From Duganella fentianensis (lineage in GTDB: Bacteria > Pseudomonadota > Gammaproteobacteria > Burkholderiales > Burkholderiaceae_D), in contig NZ_WWCL01000002.1 in assembly GCF_009857835.1 (NCBI RefSeq), positions 868,001 to 932,000 on the forward strand: 64,000 nt of DNA, written 5' to 3'. Of the stretch, positions 1 through 7,214 are shown piece by piece. The notes beneath the pieces are model-generated. The model saw only the letters and a list, made by a program, of their open reading frames with translations. It was not told the origin of the DNA and ran no database searches. The stretch's first letter is position 1. Each line of letters starts with the position of its first letter. Position numbers and translations under genes: made by a program.

Positions 1-10
1 GGAGTGCTAA

Positions 11-3000
11 ATGAAGGGCGGCTTCAATCTTTCCCGCTGGGCGCTCGAACATATTCCGCTGACGCGTTACCTGATCGCCGTGCTGCTGATAGGCGGCATG
101 CTCAGCTACAGCAATCTGGGGCAGGATGAAGACCCGCCGTTCACCTTCCGCATGATGGTGGTGCGGGCCATCTGGCCGGGCGCCACTTCGCTGCAGATGG
201 CCGAGCAGGTGACGGACAAGCTGGAGAAAAAGCTGCAGGAAACGCCGGACATTGATGAAATCACCAGCTATTCCAAGCCGGGCGAAACCACCATCATGCT
301 GAAACTGCGCGAATCGGCACCGCCCAAAGAGGTGGCGCAAGCGTGGTATCAGGTGCGCAAGAAGATAGGCGATATCCGCGGCACTTTGCCGGGCGGCGTG
401 CAGGGGCCGTTCTTCAACGATGAATTCGGTGATACCTATGGTTCCATCTTCGCCCTGTCCGGCGACGGCTATACCTATGCCGAAATGAAGGACTATGCCG
501 ACTTCGTGCGCCAGCAGCTGCTGGGCGTGAAGCTGGTTTCCAAGGTCGAACTGTTCGGCGTGCAGGACGAGAAAATCAATATCGAGTTCTCGCACCATAA
601 ATTCGCCCAGCTCGGTGTGCCTATCGAGGTGATCGCCAACCAGATTGCCACCCAGAATGCGGTGGAAGCCAGCGGCGTGCTGGTGACGCCGACCGATAAT
701 CTGCAGGTGCGCGTGACGGGGGCGCTCAGAACGCTGAAAGATCTGGAAAATCTGGAGCTGCGCGCCAACGGCACCACCTTCCGGCTCGGCGATTTTGCTA
801 CCATCAAGCGCCAGTATCAGGACCCGCCCGGCAATACCATGCGCTACAACGGCAAGGCTGTCATCGGCCTGGGTGTATCGATGGAAAAGGGCGGCAATAT
901 CATTGTGCTGGGCAAGAATATGGAAGCCAGAGTGGCAGCACTGAAAGCCAAGCTGCCTGTTGGTATCGAACTCGAGCGCGTGTCCAATCAGCCGGAAGCC
1001 GTCAAAGCGTCGGTGGGCGAGTTCGTCCATACACTGATCGAAGCCGTGCTGATCGTGCTGGCCGTGAGCTTTGTGGCACTCGGTCTGCATAGCAAACCGT
1101 TCCGTCTTGATGCGCGGCCCGGTCTGGTGGTGGCGCTGACCATTCCGCTGGTGCTGTCCGTGACTTTCCTGTGCATGCGCATGCTCGACATCGATCTGCA
1201 CAAGATTTCACTGGGCGCCCTGATTATCGCGCTGGGCCTGCTGGTGGACGACGCCATCATCGCTGTCGAGATGATGGTGCGTAAGATGGAAGAGGGCATG
1301 TCGCGCTTCGATGCGGCTACCTATGCCTACACGTCCACGGCGATTCCCATGCTCACCGGCACCCTGATTACGGTGGCCGGTTTCCTGCCTATCGGTCTGG
1401 CCAAGTCGGCTGCGGGCGAGTACACCTTCTCGCTGTTCTCCGTGAACGCGCTGGCGCTGGTGATTTCCTGGGTGGTGGCCGTGGTGTTCACGCCCTACAT
1501 CGGTTATGTGCTGCTGAAAGTTAAACCGCATGCGGCCGGCGACCACGGCCACGAACTGTTCGATACACCGGGTTTCCGTCGCTTCCGCGCCATGGTCAAC
1601 TGGTGCGTGGAATTCCGCAAGACCACCATCGTCGCGTCCATGCTGATCTTTGCGCTGGGCGTGTATGGCTTCAAATTCATCGAGAAACAATTCTTCCCGG
1701 ATTCCAGCCGTCCCGAGCTGATGGTGGAGATGTGGATGCCGGAAGGTACGACCTATGCCGCCAATGAAGCCCAGGTGAAGAAGTTCGAGGCCTTTATCCG
1801 CCAGCAGGACGGGGTGATCAGCTACACCAGCTATGTGGGCACGGGTAGTCCGCGTTTCTATCTGCCGCTGGACCAGATTTTCCCGCAGTCGAATGTGTCG
1901 CAGATCGTGGTGCTGCCCAAGGATCTGCAGGCGCGCTCGGCCCTGCGTGAGAAAATTGTCGACGTGTTCAAGCACGATTTCCCCGAGGTGCGCGGCCGTG
2001 TCAAGCTGCTGCCTAACGGCCCGCCTGTGCCATATCCCGTGCAGTTCCGCGTTACGGGCGGCGAAGTGGCCAAGGTGCGCGCGATTGCCGATCAGGTCAA
2101 AGACATCATGCGCGCCAACCCGAATACGGTGGGTGTCAACGATAACTGGAACGAGTCCATCAAGGTGCTGCGCCTCGATCTGGATCAGGACCGTATGCGG
2201 GCACTGGGCGTGAGTTCGCAGACGGTGATGCGGGCGGCCAATACCGTACTGTCCGGTACCACCATCGGTCAATTCCGCGAGGACATCAAGTTGATCGATA
2301 TCCAGATTCGCCAGCCAGTGGAAGAGCGCAACAGTATTACGGTATTGAACAATACGAATATTCCTACTGCCAGCGGCAAATCGGTGGCACTGAGCCAGCT
2401 GGCCCGTGCCCATTTCGTCTGGGAACCGGGGGTGGTGTGGCGCGAAGGGCGGGAATGGGCGATCACCGTGCAGTCCGACGTGAGCGACAACATCCAGGGG
2501 CCTACCGTGTCCAGCCAGATCGAGCCTAAACTCAAGGCGCTGCGCGAGCAGCTGCCGGCCGGCTATGACATCCGCGTCAAAGGTGCGGCGGCGGATAGCG
2601 GTTCGGCCGAAGCATCGATTTCCGCCAATCTGCCGCTGGCCATCTTCATCATCTTTACCTTGCTGATGCTGCAGCTGCACAGTTTCTCGCGCGCCTTGCT
2701 GGTGTTCCTGACGGGGCCGCTCGGCGTGGCCGGAGCCGCCATGGCCTTGCTGTTGCTGGGGCGTCCGCTGGGCTTCGTGGCCAATCTGGGCATCATCGCG
2801 CTGTTCGGCATGATTATCCGTAACTCGGTGATTCTGGTAGACCAGATCGAGCAGGATATCGCCGGCGGTGCCGAGCCCTGGGATGCAGTGGTGGAATCGG
2901 CGGTGCGGCGCTGCCGTCCTATCATACTGACGGCGGCTGCCGCGGCGCTGGCCATGATTCCCTTGTCGCGTTCCGTGTTCTGGGGACCTATGGCCGTGGC

Positions 3001-3103
3001 CATCATGGGCGGCCTGATACTGGCGACGGCGCTGACGCTGCTGTTCCTGCCGGCGCTGTATGCAGCCTGGTTCCGTGTCAAAAAGCCCCAAAGAGTGGCC
3101 TGA
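11..3103 (+). CDS. RND efflux transporter permease
   Basis: Inner-membrane proton-driven exporter of the resistance-nodulation-division superfamily, 1030 residues, the usual length. It would work as a trimer with a periplasmic adaptor and an outer-membrane channel; neither is in the window, but the gene starts at base 11 behind a GGAG ribosome site, so it is probably the last gene of an operon that begins upstream. An N-terminal membrane segment (about residues 17-35) is followed by a large periplasmic porter domain, a block of helices containing the acidic pair D413-D414 in LVDDAI (proton relay of TM4), a second periplasmic domain and a final helix block with NSVILVDQIE. The repeated two-half layout is that of AcrB-like pumps. 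Sequence alone does not tell drugs from other substrates, and no metal-specific signature was seen. Confidence 0.93.
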   Translation: MKGGFNLSRWALEHIPLTRYLIAVLLIGGMLSYSNLGQDEDPPFTFRMMVVRAIWPGATSLQMAEQVTDKLEKKLQETPDIDEITSYSKPGETTIMLKLRESAPPKEVAQAWYQVRKKIGDIRGTLPGGVQGPFFNDEFGDTYGSIFALSGDGYTYAEMKDYADFVRQQLLGVKLVSKVELFGVQDEKINIEFSHHKFAQLGVPIEVIANQIATQNAVEASGVLVTPTDNLQVRVTGALRTLKDLENLELRANGTTFRLGDFATIKRQYQDPPGNTMRYNGKAVIGLGVSMEKGGNIIVLGKNMEARVAALKAKLPVGIELERVSNQPEAVKASVGEFVHTLIEAVLIVLAVSFVALGLHSKPFRLDARPGLVVALTIPLVLSVTFLCMRMLDIDLHKISLGALIIALGLLVDDAIIAVEMMVRKMEEGMSRFDAATYAYTSTAIPMLTGTLITVAGFLPIGLAKSAAGEYTFSLFSVNALALVISWVVAVVFTPYIGYVLLKVKPHAAGDHGHELFDTPGFRRFRAMVNWCVEFRKTTIVASMLIFALGVYGFKFIEKQFFPDSSRPELMVEMWMPEGTTYAANEAQVKKFEAFIRQQDGVISYTSYVGTGSPRFYLPLDQIFPQSNVSQIVVLPKDLQARSALREKIVDVFKHDFPEVRGRVKLLPNGPPVPYPVQFRVTGGEVAKVRAIADQVKDIMRANPNTVGVNDNWNESIKVLRLDLDQDRMRALGVSSQTVMRAANTVLSGTTIGQFREDIKLIDIQIRQPVEERNSITVLNNTNIPTASGKSVALSQLARAHFVWEPGVVWREGREWAITVQSDVSDNIQGPTVSSQIEPKLKALREQLPAGYDIRVKGAAADSGSAEASISANLPLAIFIIFTLLMLQLHSFSRALLVFLTGPLGVAGAAMALLLLGRPLGFVANLGIIALFGMIIRNSVILVDQIEQDIAGGAEPWDAVVESAVRRCRPIILTAAAAALAMIPLSRSVFWGPMAVAIMGGLILATALTLLFLPALYAAWFRVKKPQRVA

Positions 3104-3117
3104 ACAGGCTAAAAACA

Positions 3118-3152
3118 GCCCGGTTTTGCCTATGAAATATGCAAAACCGGGC
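3118..3152. terminator. Inverted repeat after the RND permease gene
   Basis: A 12-base stem (GCCCGGTTTTGC paired with GCAAAACCGGGC) lies 15 bases after the RND stop codon. The T-run (ctgtttttag) is on the minus-strand side, so it is a better terminator in the minus direction. On the plus strand it probably marks the RND mRNA 3' end. Confidence 0.6.
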
Positions 3153-3224
3153 CGAATTGCAATAGAAACCCGGTGGAATGTTGGTGAGCTAATAAAAATC
3201 ACCACATTCCGCCGAAAAACCCGT

Positions 3225-3230
3225 TAGAAT
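3225..3230 (+). promoter_or_regulatory. Candidate sigma70 -10 upstream of tRNA-Leu
   Basis: TAGAAT is followed by a GC-rich discriminator (accgcg), as in stable-RNA promoters. No good -35 is visible. It could drive the short hairpin transcript at 3236-3320 and/or tRNA-Leu and tig. Confidence 0.4.
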
Positions 3231-3235
3231 ACCGC

Positions 3236-3320
3236 GTTGAAGTTGAAAGCTCCTGCGGATTACTACCGGTCACGCAGGAAAAGGGCGACCGTTTTCACTT
3301 ACGGGTCGCCCTTTGCTTTT
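3236..3320 (+). ncRNA. Candidate short structured RNA or tRNA leader
   Basis: Between the TAGAAT box and tRNA-Leu lie two consecutive hairpins: TCCTGCG...CGCAGGA (about 3251-3279), then AAGGGCGACC...GGTCGCCCTT (3281-3312) followed by a T-rich tail (ttgctttt). A transcript starting near 3236 and ending at about 3320 would be about 85 nt. There is no convincing ORF in it. It could be an independent small RNA, or a processed or attenuated leader of the tRNA-Leu-tig transcript. The tail is interrupted, so termination may be partial. Confidence 0.35.
3281..3320 (+). terminator. Intrinsic terminator-like hairpin before tRNA-Leu
   Basis: Ten-base stem AAGGGCGACC / GGTCGCCCTT with an 12-base loop, followed by tgctttt. 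It sits 14 bases before tRNA-Leu, so it either ends a short upstream RNA or attenuates read-through. Confidence 0.6.
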
Positions 3321-3333
3321 GTGCAAACAAGCC

Positions 3334-3420
3334 GCGAGGATGGCGAAATTGGTAGACGCACCAGGTTTAGGTCCTGACGCCAGCAATGGTGTGGGGGTTC
3401 GAGTCCCCCTCCTCGCACCA
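3334..3420 (+). tRNA. tRNA-Leu (anticodon UAG)
   Basis: 87-nt class II tRNA. The acceptor GCGAGGA pairs with TCCTCGC, discriminator A and an encoded CCA end at 3418-3420. The anticodon loop TTTAGGT carries TAG, which reads CUA/CUN leucine codons. There is a long variable arm and the T-loop GTTCGAGTC. It lies 32 bases before the trigger factor start. Confidence 0.95.
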
Positions 3421-3452
3421 ACAGTATTACTATTTTTTTGGACGATTTTTAC

Positions 3453-4793
3453 ATGGCAACTGCAGTCGAAACCTTGGGCAAACTTGAACGTCGTATCACG
3501 ATCTCCTTCCCGCTGACCGAGGTCCGCGCTGAAGTTGAGAAGCGCCTGAAAGTGCAAGCCAAAACGGCTAAAGCACCGGGCTTCCGTCCAGGTAAAGTGC
3601 CGCTGAAAATGGTCGCCGCACAATACGGTTATCAGATCGAAACCGAAGTGCTGAACGATAAAGTTGGCCGTGCGTTCAACGACGCCGCTAACGAAGCCCA
3701 GCTGCGCGTTGCTGGCTACCCGCGCATCGAACCGAAAGAAGGTTCGGCAGAAGGCATCCTGAGCTTCGACGCTACCTTCGAAGTGTACCCGGAAGTCGTG
3801 ATCGGCGATCTGACCACCGTAGAAATCGAAACCGTGAAAGCGGCCGTATCGGAAGTCGAAATCGACAAGACCATCGACATCCTGCGCAAACAGCGCGTGC
3901 ACTTCCACACCAAAGGCGAAGCTGGCGAACACGGCGACGGCGGCGAGGCAATTGCTGCCAACGGCGACCGCGTGACCGTAGACTTCGTTGGTTCGATCGA
4001 CGGCGTGGAATTCCCGGGCGGTAAAGCGGACGACTACGCTTTCGTACTGGGCGAAGGCCGCATGCTGCCAGAATTCGAAGCCGCTACCGTCGGCCTGAAA
4101 GTGGGCGAAGCCAAGACCTTCCCACTGGCTTTCCCAGAGGACTACCATGGTAAAGACGTGGCCGGTAAAACCGCTTCGTTCACCATCACCCTGAAAAAAC
4201 TGGAATGGGCCCACCTGCCGGAAGTGGACGCCGAGTTCGCTAAATCGCTGGGCGTAGCCGATGGCGACGTGGCTAAAATGCGCGAAGACATCAAAGTCAA
4301 TCTGGAACGCGAAGTGGCTGGCCGTGTGAAAGCACGCAACAAGGAAGCCGTGATGGAAGCGCTGGTGAAAACCGCCACCCTGGACGTGCCAGAAGTGCTG
4401 ATCGCGCAGGACACCGAGCGTCTGGCTGAAATGACCCGTCAGGACATGGCGCAACGCGGCATGAACGTGAAAGACGTACCATTCCCACCAGAACTGTTCA
4501 AAGACAAAGCCGAACGTCGCGTACGTCTGGGCCTGATCCTGTCGCAACTGGTGAACGAAAACAATCTGCAAGCCCAGCCTGAACAGGTGAAAGCCCAGGT
4601 TGAAGATTTCGCCCAGAGCTACGAAGATCCGCGCGAAGTGCTGAAGTACTACTACAGCGACCGTCGTCGTCTGGCTGAAGTCGAAGCCCTTGTATTGGAA
4701 GAAAACGTCGTCAACTACGTACTGGGCCTGTCGAAAACCTCGTCCAAGGAAGTAGCCTTTGACGAACTGATGGGAAGCAACGCTCAAGCGTAA
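3453..4793 (+). CDS. tig: Trigger factor, ribosome-associated chaperone/PPIase
   Basis: Ribosome-bound folding chaperone with peptidyl-prolyl isomerase activity, 446 residues, the normal length. The N-terminal ribosome-binding domain holds the GFRPGKVP signature (residues about 44-51) that docks on L23. A central FKBP-type PPIase domain (about 160-245, with [12 protein letters not shown] near its start) and a helical C-terminal substrate-cradling domain follow. I chose the ATG at 3453 giving [10 protein letters not shown]; an in-frame TTG at 3438 would add five residues that the family does not have. The Shine-Dalgarno is weak (ggac). First gene of the conserved tig-clpP-clpX-lon order and closed by its own terminator. 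Confidence 0.97.
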   Translation: MATAVETLGKLERRITISFPLTEVRAEVEKRLKVQAKTAKAPGFRPGKVPLKMVAAQYGYQIETEVLNDKVGRAFNDAANEAQLRVAGYPRIEPKEGSAEGILSFDATFEVYPEVVIGDLTTVEIETVKAAVSEVEIDKTIDILRKQRVHFHTKGEAGEHGDGGEAIAANGDRVTVDFVGSIDGVEFPGGKADDYAFVLGEGRMLPEFEAATVGLKVGEAKTFPLAFPEDYHGKDVAGKTASFTITLKKLEWAHLPEVDAEFAKSLGVADGDVAKMREDIKVNLEREVAGRVKARNKEAVMEALVKTATLDVPEVLIAQDTERLAEMTRQDMAQRGMNVKDVPFPPELFKDKAERRVRLGLILSQLVNENNLQAQPEQVKAQVEDFAQSYEDPREVLKYYYSDRRRLAEVEALVLEENVVNYVLGLSKTSSKEVAFDELMGSNAQA

Positions 4794-4800
4794 TACAGAA

Positions 4801-4838
4801 AAAGCCGGATGCGGTAAGATGCCAACTCCGGCTTTATG
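4801..4838 (+). terminator. Intrinsic terminator of tig
   Basis: Nine-base stem AAAGCCGGA / TCCGGCTTT with a 17-base loop, eight bases after the tig stop codon. The T tract is short, so read-through into clpP is likely. Confidence 0.65.
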
Positions 4839-4858
4839 CTGCTTCACAAGGAAATAGA

Positions 4859-5485
4859 ATGACTGGTATGAACCGTAATCCAGCGCTGGACACTGAAATG
4901 CTCGGCCTCGTGCCTATGGTGGTCGAACAAAGCGGTCGCGGCGAGCGTTCGTATGACATTTACTCGCGCCTGCTGAAGGAACGGGTCATTTTCATGGTCG
5001 GCCCTGTGCACGACCAGATGGCCAACCTGATTGTCGCCCAGATGCTGTTCCTGGAAAGCGAAAATCCGGACAAGGACATCTCGCTCTACATCAATTCTCC
5101 TGGCGGCTCGGTGTCGGCCGGTCTGGCGATTTTTGATACCATGCAGTTCATCAAGCCTGATGTTTCGACGCTGTGCACCGGCATGGCTGCCTCCATGGGC
5201 GCCTTCCTGCTGGCCGCTGGCGCCAAGGGCAAGCGTTTCTCGCTGCCTAACTCGCGTATCATGATCCACCAGCCTTCGGGTGGCTCGCAGGGCATGGCTT
5301 CGGATATCGAAATCCAGGCCAAGGAAATCCTGTATTTGCGTCACCGTCTGAATTCGATCATGGCGGAACGTACGGGTCAAACCGTGGAACAGATCGCCAA
5401 AGACACGGATCGTGACCGTTTCATGTCGGCGGAAGAAGCGGTAGAGTACGGCTTGATCGACAAGATGTTGACCAACCGGGCTTGA
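4859..5485 (+). CDS. clpP: ATP-dependent Clp protease proteolytic subunit
   Basis: Serine peptidase that forms the double heptameric chamber fed by ClpX, or by ClpA encoded elsewhere. It has 208 residues, the usual size. Catalytic Ser112 lies in GMAASMGAF and His137 in [10 protein letters not shown], one residue offset from E. coli Ser111 and His136 in precursor numbering. SPGGSVSAG (80-88) is the oxyanion glycine strand. The short N-terminal stretch before about residue 15 corresponds to the processed propeptide. The ATG at 4859 follows AAGGAAATAGA, a good ribosome site. It lies between tig and clpX, each separated by a terminator. Confidence 0.97.
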   Translation: MTGMNRNPALDTEMLGLVPMVVEQSGRGERSYDIYSRLLKERVIFMVGPVHDQMANLIVAQMLFLESENPDKDISLYINSPGGSVSAGLAIFDTMQFIKPDVSTLCTGMAASMGAFLLAAGAKGKRFSLPNSRIMIHQPSGGSQGMASDIEIQAKEILYLRHRLNSIMAERTGQTVEQIAKDTDRDRFMSAEEAVEYGLIDKMLTNRA

Positions 5486-5512
5486 TGCATCCAGTACCGT
5501 ATTGCTAAAGAG

Positions 5513-5552
5513 ACGCCCGGGCGATCCATCGTTCGGGCGTTTCGTTTTTATT
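5513..5552 (+). terminator. Intrinsic terminator of clpP
   Basis: ACGCCCG / CGGGCGT stem with a 14-base loop, followed by ttcgtttttattt, 27 bases after the clpP stop. clpX 106 bases downstream probably has its own promoter as well as read-through. Confidence 0.8.
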
Positions 5553-5658
5553 TCAGGTAGCATGTCAGGTAGATGTATAGTGTTGGGGAAGTTAAATTAA
5601 GGTTTAGGCAACTTCACCAGCGACTACGCATCCTACTGTAACTCTTAGATAAAGCCCC

Positions 5659-6927
5659 ATGTCAGACAAAAAAACCTCCAGCGGCGAAAAATTACTGTAC
5701 TGCTCGTTTTGCGGCAAAAGTCAGCACGAGGTAAAGAAACTCATCGCCGGCCCATCGGTCTTCATCTGCGATGAGTGCATCGATCTGTGCAATGACATCA
5801 TTCGTGATGAAACCTCGGCCATCGAGTCCGTCACGGGCGCCAAGTCGGATCTGCCGACGCCATCCGAAATCAAGGATCTGCTCGACCAGTACGTGATCGG
5901 CCAGCAGACTGCCAAGCGCATCCTGTCGGTAGCGGTGTACAACCACTACAAACGCCTCAAGCATCTGGGCAAGAAAGACGACATCGAACTGGCCAAGAGC
6001 AACATCCTGCTGGTCGGCCCTACCGGCTCCGGCAAGACCCTGCTGGCGCAGACGCTGGCGCGCATGCTCAACGTGCCGTTCGTGATCGCCGACGCGACCA
6101 CCCTGACCGAAGCCGGTTACGTGGGTGAGGACGTGGAAAACATCATTCAGAAGCTGCTGCAAAGCTGCAACTATGACGTCGAGAAAGCCCAGCGCGGCAT
6201 CGTCTACATCGACGAGATCGACAAGATTTCGCGTAAATCGGACAACCCTTCGATTACCCGCGACGTGTCGGGCGAAGGTGTGCAGCAGGCGCTGCTGAAG
6301 CTGATCGAAGGCACCATGGCTTCGGTGCCACCGCAAGGCGGCCGCAAGCACCCGAATCAGGATTTCGTGCAGATCGATACCACCAACATCATGTTCATCT
6401 GCGGTGGCGCATTCGATGGCCTGGCCAAGGTGATTTCCGAACGTTCGGAAAAATCCGGCATCGGCTTCTCGGCTACCGTGAAGAGCAAGGAAGAGCGTAG
6501 CGCTTCCGACGTGCTGCAGGAAGCGGAACCGGAAGATCTGATCAAGTTCGGCCTGATCCCTGAACTGGTGGGCCGTCTGCCGGTTGTGGCCACGCTGGCC
6601 GAGCTGACGGAAGAAGCGCTGATCCAGATTCTGGTCGAGCCTAAGAACGCACTGGTTAAGCAGTACGCCAAGCTGCTCGACATGGAAGGCGCGGAACTGG
6701 AAGTGCGTCCGGCCGCTCTGCATGCGATCGCCAAGAAAGCCCTGGCCCGCAAGACGGGTGCGCGCGGCCTGCGTTCGATACTCGAACATGCGCTGCTCGA
6801 CACCATGTACGAATTGCCGAATGAAAGCAATGTGACCAAAGTAGTGATCGATGAAAATACGATTACCAGCGGCGCGAAACCATTGCTGATTTATGAAGAA
6901 GCTGCTAAAGCCTCTGGTGAGAATTAA
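5659..6927 (+). CDS. clpX: ATP-dependent Clp protease ATP-binding subunit
   Basis: Hexameric AAA+ unfoldase that recognises tagged substrates and threads them into ClpP. It has 422 residues, the usual length. The N-terminal zinc-binding domain has Cys15, Cys18, Cys37 and Cys40 (CSFC and CDEC). Walker A is GPTGSGKT at 120-127 and Walker B is VYIDEID near 184. The GYVGEDVE pore loop near 154 and the IGF loop that docks on ClpP (KSGIGFSA, about 266-273) are present. Start ATG 5659 gives the family N terminus. It is transcribed with clpP or from its own leader. Confidence 0.98.
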   Translation: MSDKKTSSGEKLLYCSFCGKSQHEVKKLIAGPSVFICDECIDLCNDIIRDETSAIESVTGAKSDLPTPSEIKDLLDQYVIGQQTAKRILSVAVYNHYKRLKHLGKKDDIELAKSNILLVGPTGSGKTLLAQTLARMLNVPFVIADATTLTEAGYVGEDVENIIQKLLQSCNYDVEKAQRGIVYIDEIDKISRKSDNPSITRDVSGEGVQQALLKLIEGTMASVPPQGGRKHPNQDFVQIDTTNIMFICGGAFDGLAKVISERSEKSGIGFSATVKSKEERSASDVLQEAEPEDLIKFGLIPELVGRLPVVATLAELTEEALIQILVEPKNALVKQYAKLLDMEGAELEVRPAALHAIAKKALARKTGARGLRSILEHALLDTMYELPNESNVTKVVIDENTITSGAKPLLIYEEAAKASGEN

Positions 6928-6968
6928 TTAACTTGTGCACACTTGCCGCGCACTTCGACAAATTTCAT

Positions 6969-6997
6969 TTCGCATCTGCGGGGCAAGGCGGTACAAT
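6969..6997 (+). promoter_or_regulatory. Candidate sigma70 promoter between clpX and lon
   Basis: TTCGCA, 17-base spacer, TACAAT (6992-6997). The predicted start is near 7004, only about 30 bases before the terminator at 7031, so it would make a transcript of about 70 nt rather than lon mRNA unless read-through occurs. Confidence 0.4.
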
Positions 6998-7003
6998 TTG
7001 ACT

Positions 7004-7075
7004 CAATAAGAGTAAGCAGGCTTCAAACGGAAAGCCACTCGTGACAGCATCGTTTGTCACGCGTGGCTTTTTTAT
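7004..7075 (+). ncRNA. Candidate small RNA between clpX and lon
   Basis: A putative promoter ends at 6997 and a strong intrinsic terminator ends at 7075, enclosing about 70 nt without a plausible ORF. The 5' part is unstructured and A-rich (actcaataagagtaagcagg), followed by a single long hairpin and a T7 tail, the architecture of many Hfq-dependent sRNAs. It may equally be the clpX 3' UTR, from which sRNAs are often released. Expression is not known. Confidence 0.35.
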
Positions 7076-7077
7076 TT
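7031..7077 (+). terminator. Strong intrinsic terminator after clpX
   Basis: Long stem AAAGCCACtcGTGAC paired with GTCACgcGTGGCTTT (one two-base internal bulge pair), ending in seven Ts and ATTTA. It ends clpX or clpPX transcription and insulates lon. Confidence 0.88.
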
Positions 7078-7157
7078 ACGTGCTGTTTATCACTCTTAGA
7101 GTTTTATCGTTATTCGGAAATATTCTTTGTATATAAGAACAAATTGACGATGACGGT

Positions 7158-7185
7158 CTTGTGATCTGGATCTTCGCGCCCACAT
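7158..7185 (+). promoter_or_regulatory. Candidate sigma32 (heat-shock) promoter of lon
   Basis: CTTGTG, 15-base spacer, CCCACAT, close to the sigma32 consensus CTTGAA-N(13-16)-CCCCATNT, ending 29 bases before the lon ATG. lon is a classic RpoH-regulated gene, so context supports it. The -35 deviates at two positions. Confidence 0.5.
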
Positions 7186-7214
7186 CATAAACACGCTTTC
7201 ACATAAGGTACGCC

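Noticed and set aside
1208..3205. 665-codon open frame antisense to the RND gene
   Set aside because: A GC-rich shadow frame with His/Arg/Gln-rich translation and no ribosome site; the plus-strand gene is unmistakable. The same applies to long antisense frames over tig, clpX, lon, ppiD, purL, fadJ and fusA.
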